Source of the DNA: Diphasiastrum complanatum
Taxonomy: Eukaryota; Streptophyta; Lycopodiopsida; Lycopodiales; Lycopodiaceae
Assembly: GCA_029204225.1 (NCBI GenBank)
Contig: CM055110.1
Coordinates: 1,501,672 to 1,565,671 of the forward strand
Direction of reading: 5' to 3'
Length of the DNA stretch: 64,000 bases
Shown: positions 20,523 through 35,500 of the stretch, piece after piece
Layout: each line of letters begins with the position of its first letter
Numbering within the stretch: position 1 is the first letter of the stretch
Notes under the pieces: generated by a model
Seen by the model: only the letters and a program-made list of their open reading frames with translations
The model's database searches: none
Told to the model about the DNA's origin: nothing
Program-made: the position numbers and the translations under genes

Positions 20523-23500
20523 TTATGCGCCGGCTTTGACGTGATTCAATATCTCCTTCGCCACCAATTCCCGCATCAAATTCACTAAATTTCCACGATT
20601 CTCAACAGCATCCAACTCTATGAAATTTACTGGCCCAACCTGCCGCTGCTGCTGCTGAGTACTAAAAAGAGGGTATATCAACTGGGTTATTACAGAATTG
20701 ATAAAAGCAGAGGGTATCTGAGGAGGAAGTTGAGCTTTATCCCTGTCCCTAGCACCTGCCGAGAAAAAGGCACTATAATCTAGCTCACTATCGAGAGCCA
20801 TTTTATGTGAGACAAGGCTATCTTCAAAATCAATATAATCGGGGCCTCTAAGAGGTCCCTTTGATGAAGCTGTCTCTTCTGCTTTGCCCCCATATACCTG
20901 AGGAGGACAGCAACCACGACCACAGTAAGTCGGCACATTAAATGGCCTCCATTTTTCAGAAGAGCTCGGCATCATGGAAAGGTCTCCAAGAAGAAAGCAT
21001 TCTGCTTCAAAATTTGGACGAAGAGGGAGCGAGTATGAACATGCCAGTCCAGTGACCTCTGAAGTTGGATGACAGGCTTCTTTGTCTGACTGCACCAGTG
21101 TTGGGACACTCCGTTTTTTGGCTGTTAAGGCATTGTAGCTGCTAAAAGCACTCGGGCGAGAATGTGGTTTTACAAAAGACGAAGTTGGGGGACAAGGGTT
21201 CTCCTCAGCAATTGCTGTATGTTGCAAATCGGGAATAACAACAGGGATAGATGAATCCGAGAAGGGAAGATGTCCAGCTCTTGTGTCATTTTCCATCATT
21301 TCTGCTTTCACCTTTGCATTAAAAAATCGGCCTGCTCTTGTTTCTTGTGATGGAGACCAGTCATCTCCATCGCACACTTCCCTTTGAACATCATCGCCAT
21401 CTTCCTCCATATCAAAATCATCCTGCCCAGTCTTGCTTCTATCTGTGTCACTTATCTCCTCTTTAAGTCTATCTGAGCCATCAGATGAGCCTTCTTTCCG
21501 TCCCTTGTCATCCATCCCAAACCTACGGCGGAGGGTGGAGTTCCAATGGTTCTTTATTGCATTGTCTGTGCGTCCTGGTAACATCCTGGCAATTGAAGCC
21601 CATTTGTTTCCATGCATAGCATGAGCGGCAACAATGGCCTGATCTTCTTCTTCTGGTGACAACAAGCACATGCAAAGATATATGAGGATCATGAATTTGG
21701 CCGAATGTAGAACCATTCTTATAGATATACTAAAGATTTTCCATGCCTTCACACACACCTCTTCCTCCTTATGAAAAAAGCCAAACTGAAACCTTTGCAA
21801 CCAAATGAGAGATATCGCAGCCTAAAATGCCATTGTTTATATCACGCTAGCTTCACTCCTATGTGAGAAATGCTCCCCTTCAAACCAAAACTTAATGTCA
21901 AGCATTCAAAATAAACTTTTAAAGTAGAGAAAAACTCAGTGACGCAACAAAGCGGAAAAATTTACTTGGCTACTTTTGCCAATAAAATGGGGGAGATAAC
22001 CTGCCCAAAAGGATGATAAACATGTCCGCTAGAAATAGCCGATGAGGACAAAAGGTGAAGACTTCTACAACTAACATCCTTTTCCATGGAAAAAGCGGCC
22101 TTGACGAGTCATATTTGATAACATTGTGCTCATGAGACAGAATTTGAACAAAGATGATGATCCAAATATCTCATCAACATAAGAAAAAGTATTCAATTAC
22201 AGTTTATCATACATATACTGCATACCATATGTATGTAAAACGTGTACCCATATTGTCTACTACATACATTGAATGATATTACCTAGTATAGTAGTGCCGA
22301 AACTATAAAAAAGATCAAGCATGGAGCACAACATCAAGCACACAGAGTCTGATGATCATATAACAACAATCTCATACAAAGATCAAAACAAAATCAACAA
22401 TATGATGGTATGCCAGCCCTCCCACAAGTTACTCCTCTACAAGTCTCTGCATCAGAATCAGTCCACTGTGACGTTATCTGAATTATAATGTTCATGAACC
22501 ACGTAGGATTTGGGCACCCTAATAGATGGTCCCTCTACTGAGGGACAGTGTGCCAGAAAGCTGCTTAAGTAGTGACCAAATAACATGATGATGGACTTAA
22601 TGTAATTAACTAGCACTTTGATATATCTGAGTAATTTAAGAGGTCCCAATCATGCTAGAGTATCAATAACTTCTCTAATTATATCATACATGTCTATAAT
22701 TACATGTAACAGTATCAGTAAGTATTATGCTGCTAACCATAGGTATATTAGAACTCAATTGAACATAGTAAAGCCCGACATACTTTTTTGAAGGATAAAG
22801 TTGATTCAAAACAGAGTTTCAAGCTTTGAAGGAGTCCTGCTCCAACATGTGTCCCAAATATGCTGGGGCAAGAAGACGACCTTCAAGACAACCAAGGGTC
22901 CAAATAGTGAAAAAAAGGAATTTAAGGCTCTTGTTGATTGATTATCGTCTTTCTTGTAAATCACATCACCACACCATAGTATTGTTCTCAAAGAGCATTC
23001 TTTATTTATAAGCATATCATCTCAACATTTCAACTTGACAACCATAAGTAAAGCAGAATGAACTATCCTTTTTACGTCCTCCACTAAGTGGTAAGCAGGT
23101 CCGGACTTCCTTTCCTCTCCTTGAGGTCTGGAGTATGGAACATTCATGAGATAAAATTTATATCCTTTTCCAACAATCTGTAAATGATACAACGTGAGCA
23201 CCTTCAGAGGACCTCCTCACTGAGAAAAAAGGCGATCAAATAAGAAACTGTCAGGCTCAGGCAGACAAGCTAGCAACTATGTGTAAGGATGGGCTTAGTT
23301 GATTGGTTATACTGAGACATGAAATTTTGTTATGCTTGGGCTTGCCTTGTGCCCCAAATTTTGTGGCCAAAAGCTCAGAGAAGAAAATGACGTTTTGACA
23401 CAACTAATGATGTGTACATATAGCAGTAAGAAGAAATTCAAGATTCTTACTTGATGATTATTATCTTTCTTGTGAGACAAGCCATCACTTCTATCAGTCT

Positions 23501-26500
23501 GAGAAATCAACTTTATTTATAAGCATGTCAGATCAACAATTAGAATTTGTTCATCTCAACTATATCCCTTCAAAGAAACGGACCGTATCAGACAGATTTT
23601 CATTGAACTAAATGGTTTAAAAAGGGATATAATGTACGTTCTAAACAAATCTACAGTTCTGTTTAGTATTGTTGTTGTTTTTTTGTGTAAGGGAGAGGAT
23701 TTAGAAGTTAATGTACTGTTTGTTAGAAGTTTTAAGAATAGTGTTAGGACTTAGATTAGTGTGTTTTTGCCATAATAAAAGGACAGAATAAGATCCCCAA
23801 AAAAAACTTTACAACTGTTTCACCAATTCTTGTGGTTTGCCGATTCTTTCCCGTTTCAAACCAGCAACGTATGTACTATGTAGTATGTAGTATGGATCCT
23901 GACAATAGTATTAGGTGGGACTCAGGAGTTCCAATTCTCAAAGTCAGAATCCAGGACTGATCATTCCGATCATGGATTAATAGTAATCTACATTGCCTAA
24001 ACACTAAAAAAGCACTTGTTTTTGACATATTACAAGGCTACAAATAAAATCCATCGCAATAAGGAACCCTAAAGGCTAAAACCGTTCCGTCGATCCTTTC
24101 CCGTTTCAAAGCATCAATGTATATACTGTGTAGTATGGATCATGGCAATAGGTATTAGATGGGACTCAGGAGTCTCAACCCTCGAGTTAGGATTCAAAAT
24201 TGATTGTTGATTACCTAATCTACATTGCCTAAACACTAAGGGGTGCCATTTCAAATCCGTTTCAGTCAAAAAGGCATTTCAAAAAGCTCCACAAAACATT
24301 GCTGTAGATGATATGACATGAGCTCCTTAAGAAGATCTCCTCACTAAGACAAAGGGGGCCAATTAAGGCACTTTATCCGCCGCAGCCAGACATGCTACCA
24401 ACTATGTATAAGGTTGGCTTTGAATCACAAAATATAACTGAAAAAGTAGAAATTTACTGTGATTGGCTTGCCTTGTGCAAGTTTCTATTTGAGATCTGAA
24501 CTCCCAATCAGATTGATCAGCTCGAGGTTATGGGAAATACTCAAAACTTAATGAAACTTGTTAATCCACACTTGCTGCTATGCAGTGTTGACAATCCTTG
24601 CAATACCTTTTGAGTTGCTAATAAAATAATTTCACCATGCACATCCCGTTACGCTCTTCTTAGCTTTAACTATAGAAGGTTTGCTTCTTTCTTGTTCCCG
24701 CAAACTTCGTTCACATTGATAAACAACAAGCCTTTTATGAGCCTCTCACTTAGATTCCTAGATAGATGTCATCATATCTACTCGCACCTGGTTTTAGGAA
24801 GATGAAAATGCCCTTCGCGAGCCTTTCCATCCAAAATCCTCCTTTGCGATAGCATTTGTTCCTAAAAAACTAAAACTGGTCTATGTGAAATCATGCTGAT
24901 AATCATTTCCCTCTCTCACCTTAAGCTTCAGCTTCATATACACATGTGGTTACTATACTCTCACCAATGAAAATTAAAAAAGGTATAATCACAAAATGTA
25001 AAATATTGAATGGATAACAAACGTATATGATGATAACTTTGAGAAGAAGAAGATTTCTCACCCCCATGCTACAAGATTATAGATTCAGTATTATATTATA
25101 TAATATTTGACTGTATTTCTTAAGAACCCAAATCAAAATAGGAATAAAGATTTTCAGCAGCCTGCAGCCACTTAGCTCACTTCAAAAGTAACAAGAAATC
25201 CTCCCTGAGGTTTCAAAATTTCTTTGGGACTAAGGAAAGGTTGGTGCTCACTCACACTGACAAAGAATGTCTTTTGCCCCAACTCAAATGGGTTACATTT
25301 TCCAGGCTTAAACTCAGAAAGATCACAGATCACAGTTAGAAAACAGCTCAAAGTTCATACTAGGCAAATGGCCTTATTCCTCAACCTACAAAAACGGCAT
25401 AATGGTGGTCTGAAAGATAGACACTACAATGCCTCAAGATGTAGAGATCAAAATGGGCAGCTGTACAAGGATAGTACATCTAGCCTGTATCATTCATCCT
25501 CAACCTACAAAAACGGCATAATTGTGGTCTGAAAGATAGACACTACTATGCCTCAAGATGTAGAGATCAAAATGGGCAGCTGTACAAGGATAGTACACCT
25601 GGCCTTTTCTTTATGCTTGAAGACCTAGAAGCATTCTGTATGCTGATGAATCAATCAGTGTTTTATAATGCTCAAAAAATACTTAAGATCTTGCAGAACT
25701 ATGCCAATACTATACAATATAGAGTGAGAATAGTCAATGCATGTCTTGCATAGTTCTGAATTCTTGCCAATGTTAGTATGCCAACCTGGAATTCAATGGC
25801 CCTCAACACTTTTCCCTATTTATCACTAATTTTTATAAAATTTGTAAAAAAAATAAAAGAATACAACTACATTTTGAAGAAGAAAAAAAATCAGCCACAT
25901 TTCACTCGGAACGCACATTCCGTACACATTATCCAATGGAACGCGCATCTATGGGCAGGACGAGGATAGCTCCAGAAGAGTGTGTAAAGTGTACAAGGCA
26001 GATCCTCAATGGTTCGAGACAGACAAAGCTCCACGACTAGGTCTTGCAATTCATCAGCAGTATCTCCATCATTATTTCAACTTACAAATTTGAAAAGGCT
26101 GCCTGTTACTATGCAGTATTTACTGACTTGAAAGTAACTCTGGTTGATGACTTTGATTCATGATATGGATGGACACACAGCCTTTCAAAGGCTTACGTAA
26201 AAGAAGCTTCGTAGTCACAAGTAGCCAGGATAGAGGTCCAATGGACAGAGAGCTGTGATTTGGCTACAAAAAGATTATGACATAACTCATACATTTTGTT
26301 TTTTGAACTTATGCTGAGTCACTTGTGAAGCATTGGATTTTGGACTTCTATTTCTGTAGAGACATGTTTTGGATAGCTCATCGCATCATTCTGTATTCCC
26401 CTTGACATGTGGTTTCAAAAGCCAATGGGGTCATAGCTTAGTGGAGGGCTTGAGGGTAAGTCATTCTGGTTTTAGAGTCAATTGTAGCTTATGAGCAATG

Positions 26501-29500
26501 TTTGACTGGGTTACTTATATGAAGCTAAAGCCAAAAGAGATGACCTAAAGGCCAATGCCTGTATGAGTACATCCTTTTCTTTTGAAGGTTTATTATCTCA
26601 CTTCTGCTGGATGTACCAAATTGTTTCGAGTTATTATTGTAAATGTAGGTGACTAGAATCTAGCCAATTCACCTAGTGCTAAAATCTTGAATCATGAGTT
26701 ACTAGCCCAAAAATGGAAGCATGTGATTAAAGCTTAACTGCAAAACTAGATCAAATATGAAAGCTTAAGAAACTTAGCTATGGAAAACATCAAACACAAG
26801 GAGAAACTTAGCAAAGAGAATAAATTGAGAGAGAGAGAGAGAGTGTGTGTGATTGCTATTACTTTCTCTCTCCTTGAGGGCGCCTAACCCTCTCCCTCTT
26901 CTTCTTCTTCTTCTTCTTCTTCTTGTATATGGAGATTGAATGTTAGAAGGATCTTGGCACTTTGTCAGAGCCATGGATCTTCTATGCTTGATTTAGGGCG
27001 ACGTCTTCACTTAGGGATCACAAAAATTCAGCACCTTTGCTGATTTTTTGGAGTGAAGATCCGTTTTTTGACTCTTTTCCGTTTTGTAGGAGGGCGCCAC
27101 ACATCAAAGAAGATAACAGGATTTTGGGCGCCCAAAAATCAAGTTGTTGTTTGCTGATTTTTCAGGTTGCAGGAAGGCGCCATTAATTATCTTCTTCGGG
27201 GCTTCTTTTAGGTCGCCCACATCCATGTAGGTTTATCCTACTTCCGTTGGTCCACTGTTGCCCTATTTTTCATATTTGCTCCTTTGCAGGAGGGCGGCCA
27301 TCTACAAGCAATTTCTATTCTTCTGATTTGGCTGAAAAATCAGCACCCTTGCTGATTTTACAAAGTGAAGATCCGCTTCTTTTTTCTTGTTTCCAGGTGT
27401 GGAAGAAGGCATTAATTTTTTTGTAATGATCCGATCACATCCGAGGCTGAAAATTGGACAGCATATTACCATTTGCAGGGTGTTGCAACAGCCCTATCCA
27501 TGTGTGTATTGTTCACACTTTTTGGCAAGAAAGAAGGGTTCCGAAAAAAGCTTTGTTAGAGGCTAACCTGATTCTTTGCTTGCTGGTTTTTGAGTTTGTA
27601 ATGTAATTTCAGGCTAAAATTTTCAGCACACAAGGCTTGTAGGAGGGCGAGTTCCTACATCCATCTAATGTGTGGTTTCGACACATTCCAGTGTTGATTT
27701 GTCAGATTTGATACTTGCTGGTTTTTGTGTCTTTTAGGGCACATTTAGGATTTGAAAAAGTTTATCTTCTTGGCTGGTTCTTATGGCAAGAGATTTGGGA
27801 GCAATTCGTACTTGTTCAGGTGAAGATATGTTGGATGGCACCAACTATTCTTCATGGAGTTGCAAGCTGAGATTTTGCATCGACGTGATGATCAAGATTT
27901 TATCGGTAACAAGATCTATCTTATATCATTTGAGATTTTGCAAGACCTCTAAAAGTGCTTGGGAAACACTTTTAAAGATGTACCAAATAAAGGATTCATC
28001 ATCATGCTTTCTCCTCTCTAGTTCCAAATGATGGATGCATTAGTGAAGAACTTTATGAGCAAGCTTCTCAAGTTAATGTTTTGGAAAAGGCTGAAATCAA
28101 GCATTCTTTGAAGCCATTTTGTACTAATGGAGGAGGGGAAAAAATCATGTCAATTAGTACATTGGTTCAAAGTGGCGTGTTGCTAGATTTTTTGGGTGTT
28201 CAAAGCGGCAAGCTGCTGGTTTTTTTCTTGAAGATGGTGGACAGCAGATTCAGCCATGGTTTATTGATCATTTTCAGCCTATGTTACATCGTGAGCATCC
28301 TATTATGCATCAGGAACGGCCTGCGAAAGGTTTTTGGACAGCAAGGTCCACATTTGAAACACTTTGGACAGCAAAGTGTTGGTGATTTTGTGGCTGCTGG
28401 ACAGCCTGCTACAGCCTCTTGTTGGCTGTCCGAGTCTTTGCGGGATAGCAAAGCATCTTTTTACGTTGGAAAAAACACACATGCCTCACCAAAATCAGTA
28501 CCTTATGTTGATTTTCCTGTTTTGATGCTTACTTCTTATGATGACGGTGTTGCCTTTGTTAGAATTAATGGTTAATTGTAGAGGCCAGCCTGCATGCTAG
28601 AAGGCCTATTTCTAATTTTAGTGTAGGTACTATCTATTTTTAGTATAGGTACCTAAGTTAGTACCAATTTTGCTAGAATAGTATAGAAATCTATTTTAAC
28701 CAAGTTCGCATAGATTCTTATTGTTAAGACTTCATAATTAGCATTTCAATTGCTATTGTAGTAGAATAGCTTTTGCTTTTCATTGTGGACAGCCTCTATA
28801 AGAGTAGATGGGCGCCCACCTCCATTGTTATCTCAGTTTCCAGCTTATGAAGCATAGCTTCTTGCAGTCTCTCTTTTGTGGTTGATGTTTTGTGTGAGTA
28901 CTAATAAGATCAGTCTACTCCGATTAGAGAATCTCTTCGATTCTAACATGGTATCAGAGCGGAATCTACGGAAGGAGAAGATCAGCGCTGCAGGTTTTAC
29001 TGGTGGAGGTCGCATCTAGTGGAGGTGCTATTTGGTGAAGGTTGTATCTGGTGGAGGTCACATTTGGCGCAGATAGCTTCTGGACAGGCAGATCTGAGGG
29101 AGACAACATCCATAGCAAAGGTTTCAGACAGGTCACATCTGGTGAAGGTCACAGCTGGTGCAAGTTTATCTGAAGGCAGCAGTAACTGAGGGCGGTAGAA
29201 CCTGAGCAGGCTTTTCCTAAGGGCGGTAGAACCTGAGCGGGTTTTTTCTGAGGGCGGTAGAACCTGAGCAGGCTTTTCTTGAGGGCAGTAGTACCTGGGC
29301 AGGTTCTCCTGAGGGAGGCGAATCTGTTGCAGGTCATATATTTGCAGGATACAGCTGGTGCAGGCAGCCTATGAGGGCGGCAGCAACTGGTGAAGGCAGC
29401 ATCTGAGCAGAAGAGATCAGAAAGGTCTGATCTGAGGCAGCAGCAAACAAGACAGGTCTGATCTGGTGCAACCCGTCAAAAATTATTGCATTCTTAGTGG

Positions 29501-32500
29501 AAAGCTCGTCATTTTTGAACGACAAAAATGGGAAGTCTAAATGAATCCGTTCTTCCGGAGTCAAGCAAGTTAGATGGATCTAACTACAGCTTGTGGAAGC
29601 TCAAACTTCATAATATCCTTCAGGACAAAGATTATTGGGAAATTGTCATGGGACAAGAGGTGATGGCTCACGGTCTCAATGATCAAGATAGAAGGGCATT
29701 TGAGAAAAGGGTGCAACGTGCGCATCATATCATCAACTTATCTGTGAAGGATAAGGTGATTCCGCTGATCAAGAATGCAATTGGGCCTAAGGATGCATGG
29801 GATATCCTTAAGAACACATATGAAACGGTAAGTAAGTCTCGAGCGTTGTTCTTGAACAATAAGCTTCATACCTTGAAAATGGAATCAGAAGAATCCATTA
29901 AGGATTTTATTACCAGGGTGAAGGATCTAAGAGATCAGTTGTCTTCTATAGGGGAAATTGTATTTGATAATACTCTAGTACAAATTGTTTTGAATAGCTT
30001 ACCATTACAATATCAGAACTTTGTTATGACAATAAGTTTGAGGGAGAGATCGCCGACATTTGATGAGCTCAATGGTTTGCTACTTCAAGAGGAATTACGA
30101 AGACAAAACATGATGTCTAGAGAAGATTTCAAGGAACTAGGATTCTTTTCCAAGAATCAAGGTAAAAAGGGCAAGAAGAAAGGAGGCAAAAAAGATCAGA
30201 AGCAGGAAGGGAAGGACAATACGGAAAAAGGAGACAGTTCCAAATCTAATCCAAAGAGAAATGGCAATTGTAATTTTTGTGGCAAGTATGGTCATTTTGC
30301 GTTTGAGTGCAGGAAAAAGAAGGCTATCCAGGACAAGAAGAAGCAGTCAAGCAACTTTATTGAAGACGAAGACAAAAGTGAAGTTGTGGGATGCTATGAG
30401 TTATTCTCAGCTTCAACATCAAAGATCTCTGAAGATTGTTGGTATATTGATTCTGGAGCAACGCAACATATGACACCACATCGTGAGTGGTTCACACAGT
30501 TTGATGACAATGGTGCAAATTCCCATGTCAAACTTGGAGACAATTCTTCTTACGATATCAAAGGTAGAGGTACAGTGAGAGTACATTTACCTTCAGGGAA
30601 TATAGGAGAAATTAAGAATGTTCTCTATGTTCCAGGCTTAAAAAAGAATTTACTTTCAATTTCTGCCATAGCTAAACAGAATATGAAAGTTGAGTTTGAC
30701 GATCAAAAGTGTCTCATCAAAGACAAAAACAAAGGTTACAAAGTTGTGGTCAAAGGATTATTGGAAGGTCGACTTTACAAACTTGATGAAACTACATTGG
30801 ATCATCAGGTTTGTGCGGCTTCTGATAGTATGGAGAGCAGGATATGGCATGAAAGGTTTGGACATCTGAACTATAAAAGCTTACAGGTTCTAAAAGACAA
30901 TAATATGGTAATAGGATTACCTAATATTGTATCTTCAAGAAAAATTTGTGAAGGATGTGTTATGGGCAAGCATCATCGTATGCAGTTTCCCAAGGATGGA
31001 GCATATAGAGCCAAGGAAATCTTGGAGCTTGTTCATACAGACTTATGCGGTCCCATGCAGACTGAGTCTATAGGGGGAGCACCCTACTTCATGATATTTG
31101 TGAATGATTTTTCCAGGAAGGTACGGATATACTTGCTTAAGTATAAGAGTCAAGCTTTTAAGTTCTTTACTCAGTTCAAATCACTTGTTGAGAAGCAGAC
31201 AGGAAAGCAAATCAAGATTCTACGTTCAGATAAGGGAGGTGAATTTATATCTACAAAGTTCCAGGAATTCTGCAAAGAACATGGAATCAAGAGACAATTT
31301 GCTTCAGTTGATACACCACAGCATAATGGAGTAGCCGAGAGAAAGAACAGGTCTGTTGTGGAGAGTGCTCGAAGCATGCTACGAGGTAAGAACCTCAAGA
31401 ATCATTTGTGTAGCGAAGCAGTTAGCACAGCAGTTTACTTGCTTAACAGAAGTCCTACAAAAGCTGTTTTAAATCGAACTCCGGAAGAAGCTTTCACAGG
31501 TATAAAACCTAAAGTGGATCATCTACGAGTTTATGGTTGTATAGCATATGCTCATATTCCTAAAGATAATCGTCAAAAACTTGATTCAAAGGCAATCAAG
31601 TGTTTATTCCTTGGTTATGATGAGGAAGAGAAGGCATATCGCCCAGTAAGAAGGTGATTATGAGCAGGGATGTTGTGTTTGAAGATAGTGAGTCTTCTAC
31701 CCTAGAAGATCATGAGGAGGATGTATTTTCTCCTTCATCATAAACTCCTATTATAGATGATGTTCAGGAAGATACAGGTCCATGTGATACAGCTTCTACA
31801 CAAGTTACACCAAGGGTGTGTACACATGTAGATCTTGGTAAACGGAAGGAAAGGTCAAGGGTATTTGATACATATTCTCCTTCTACGTCACCTACAAAGA
31901 AGTTGCCAAGATGGTATTTTGAGACTATAAAAGATAGTCAAATGTTAGATGAGGGAGAATCGAGTCAACAAGGAGCTAAGAGATTGACACGGTAAAGTGG
32001 ACACTATCATGAAGATGGTGAAGAAACGCATTATGCGTTTATGGCTTCAGTGTTGGATTCTGAGGATCCTTTATTTTATGAAGATGCTGCAAAAGAACAA
32101 GTTTGGAAAACTGCTATGGATGAGGAGTTCAGTTTTATCATGAAAAACGAGACATGGGATCTTGTTGAACTTCCAGCAGGTAAAAAACCAATTGGTTGCA
32201 AGTGGACTTATAGAACCAAGTTTAAGTCTGATGGTTCTATAGATAAGTATAAGGCCAGATTAGTAGCCAAAGGATATGCTCAAAGGGAAGGGATTGACTA
32301 TGAAGATACTTTCGCACCGGTTGCTAAAATGAATACTTTGAGGGTTTTGGCAATTGCATCTCATTTTGGATGGGATATTCAGCAAATGGATGTCAAGAGT
32401 GCTTTCTTGAACGGTTACCTTGAAGAAGAGGTTTATCTAGAGCAACCTCAGGGTTATGAGGTTGAAGGCAAAGGGCACTTGGTTTGCAAGTTAAAGAAAG

Positions 32501-35500
32501 CATTATATGGGTTGAAACAAGCACCTAGAGCATGGTATACACGTATCAACAATTATTTTTTGAAGCAGAATTTTCATAGAAGCATGTCAAAGTCAACGCT
32601 TTGTATTATGAAAGATTTGGATGACATAGTCATTATTGTTCTTTATGTAGATGATCTTATTATCACAGGGTCAAATAAGTCACTAATAGAGAAGATAAAG
32701 AACAATCTTTCATAGGAGTTTGATATGAAAGATTTAGAGAGACTTCAATATTGTTTGGGTATTGAAGTTTGGAGATCAAAGGAAAGTCTTTTCATATCAC
32801 AAGCAAAGTATGCAAGAGAGTTACTCAAGAAGTTTAACATGCTTGATTGCAAGTCCATTTCTACACCATATGATCCAAGTGTAAAGCTTACAAAAGAGAA
32901 AAATTTTGAAAGTGTGAATGAAACACTTTATAGGCAGCTTGTAGGTAGTCTTATCTATCTAACGACTACTCAACCAGACATTTCATATGCAGTGAGCATG
33001 GTGAGTCAGTTCATGTCTTTACCAAAAGTTTGTCATTGGAAAGCGGCAAAAAGGATTTTGCGTTATGTCAAAGGGACACTCAGGTATGGCATTTATTATC
33101 GTAAAGGAACAAAAATAAAACTTGAGGGTTTTGTTGATGCTGACTGGGCAGGAAATGTAGAAGATAGAAGATCGACTACAGGATATGCATTTAATCTTGG
33201 AACAGGAACTATATCTTGGAGTAGTAAAAAGCAACCAACAATTGCTTTATCTTCTACAGAGGCAGAGTACAGGGCTACTACATCAGCAACTTGTGAAGCA
33301 ATTTGGTTACGAAGGATTCTAAAAGATCTTCATATAGAACAAGTTGAACCTACAATTCTATGGTGTGACAATCAGAGTTGTATACAACTTGCAAAGAATC
33401 CAGTATTTCATAGCAGGTCAAAGCATATTGAAGTTCAGCGGCATTTTATACTAGAAAAGTTACAAAGTGGTGAAGTAGAGTTGATCTTCTCTGACACCAA
33501 TGATCAAGTTGCAGATATCTTCACAAAAGGACTTGGTCGTGAAAAATTTGAGAAGTTCAGGACTCTCCTAGGTGTTATTGATAATCAATTATCCATTAAG
33601 GGAGAGTGTTAGAATTAATGGTTAATTGTAGAGGCCAGCCTGCGTGCTAGAAGGCCTATTTCTATTTTTAGTATAGGTACTATCTATTTTTAGTATAGGT
33701 ACCTAAGTTGATACCAATTTTGCTAGAATAGTATAGAAATCTATTTTAACCAAGTTAGCATAGATTTCTATTGTTAAGACTTCATAATTAGCATTTCAAT
33801 TGCTATTGTAGTAGAATAGCTTTTGCTATTCATTGTGGACAGCCTCTATAAGAGTAGATGGGCGCCCACCTCCATTGTTATCTCAATTTCCAGCTTATGA
33901 AGCATAGCTTCTTGCAGTCTCTCTTCTTCTTCAGCTTGTGGTTGATGTTTTGTGTGAGTACTAATAAGATTAGTCTACTCCGATTAGAGAATCTCTTCAA
34001 TTCTAACAGCCTTACCTAGTGTTGGTGAGCAGATCGTTGATAGTAAGATTCGGGAGGATGTGATGGTAAAAGAGTATCATACTCTTCTTTATGTTTCTTG
34101 TGGTAAGAAGACTTATGGAATCGAACCATTGATGGATTGCAAATCCATATTTCGGCTTGTGGCTGGTTTTTTGGTTACCTACTTTGGATGGAGCATGCTT
34201 GTCTTCACTCCTCGACTTGATGCTACCGCACTTCGTATTTTACATCTCTTCTACATCGGGCATGATTGGGGCTGAGATTTCGACTACTTCAAGCTGAAAT
34301 TTTTTTTTTGGCGGCAGTAAGCCTGGACAGCAAGCTACATCTTTTCTTTTTCGGCTACATGGAGTTTTGGGCAGCATGCAACACTTTGCATTTTTGTTGC
34401 AATTTTTCATACTTCCTGTCATCTTATGTTTTTACATTATCATTTAAGGAGGGTGCTAGAAATAATAGATGATAATGTTAGTTTCCCATAGGTTACTTTG
34501 ACCCAAAAGGTTGAGACTTGTGTAACCATGGGGTAGGTTTATTATTTAGACCATGTTAAGATAGTTTTAGTTAAGTTGGACCCAATTTTGGTCTAGTGGT
34601 AACTCGTGGGTCCAAGTAAAGTCTAATTATGTTAACGGACCCTATCTTGACTTTTGGGAGTGCCCTATAATAATTAGTAGTGGTTTTGGAAGGTTCTAGA
34701 ACTTAGAGTTTGGAAGAGTCTAGGCCCTTGGAAGGCCTATTTATATGTACCATTGTTCATTTGTAATTCATTCCCTTTCAAGCATTGCTACTACTTTCTC
34801 TCTCCTTGAGGGCGCCTAACCCTCTCCCTCCTCCTCTTCTTCTTCTTCTTCTTCTTCTTCTTGTATATGGAGATTGAATGTTAGAAGGATCTTGACACTT
34901 TGATTTTCTACATGGTATCAGAGCCATGGATCTTCTATGCTTGATTTAGGGCTCCGTCTTCACTTAGGGATCACAAAAATTCAGCACCTTTCCTGATTTT
35001 TTGGAGTGAAGATCCGTTCAATTTTGACTCTTTTCCGTTTTGCAGGAGGGTGCCACACATCAAAGGAGATAATAGAATTTTGGGCGCCCATAATCAATTG
35101 GTTGTTTGCTGATTTTTCATGTTGCAGGAAGGCGCCATTAATTATCTTCTTCGGGGCTGCTTTTAGGTCGCCCACATCCATGTAGGTTTATCCTACTTCC
35201 GTTGGTCCGCTGCTGCCCTATTTTTCAGATTTGCTCCTTTGCAACAGGCCGCCCATCTACAAGCAATTTTTATCTTCTGATTTGGCTGAAAAATCAGCAC
35301 CCTTGCTGATTTTACAAAGTGAAGATCTGCTTCTTTTTGCTTGTTTCCAGGTGTGGAAGAAGGCGCTAATTTTTTGTGATGATCCGATCACATTTCGAGG
35401 CTGAAAATTGGACAGCATATTACCATTTGTAGGTGTTTGCAACAGCCCTATCCGTGTGTAAATTGTTCACACTTTTTGGCAAGAAAGATTGGTTCCGGAA

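Larger units (their letters stand above)
21653..26850. other. Left part of the MYB intron: old spacer with local duplications
   Basis: No coding region is visible beyond exon 2. Locally repeated phrases occur, listed separately. Nothing here resembles an RNA gene or an intact transposon. The presumed branch point lies shortly to the right of 21654 on the minus strand but cannot be placed. Confidence 0.5.
28557..34008 (+). mobile_element. Nearly full-length Copia element (Tork/Tnt1-like) with target duplication
   Basis: LTRs are 28557-28948 and 33607-34008, both starting TGTTAGAATT and ending TTCTAACA. They differ by about a dozen substitutions and one 10-bp indel near the polypyrimidine stretch. 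The primer site TGGTATCAGAGC is at 28949-28960, and a purine tract (aagggagag) precedes the 3' LTR. The 5-bp target duplication gcctt is found at 28552-28556 and 34009-34013. The element lies in the MYB intron in the antisense direction and sits inside an older non-autonomous element. LTR divergence of about 3 percent means a moderately recent insertion. Confidence 0.97.

Noticed and set aside
21653-21800. The 49 codons preceding the R3 half in the same open frame, starting [14 protein letters not shown]
   Set aside because: They lie upstream of a good acceptor (gtcaccag) and do not encode MYB sequence; they are intron read-through, the true upstream coding being at 49265.
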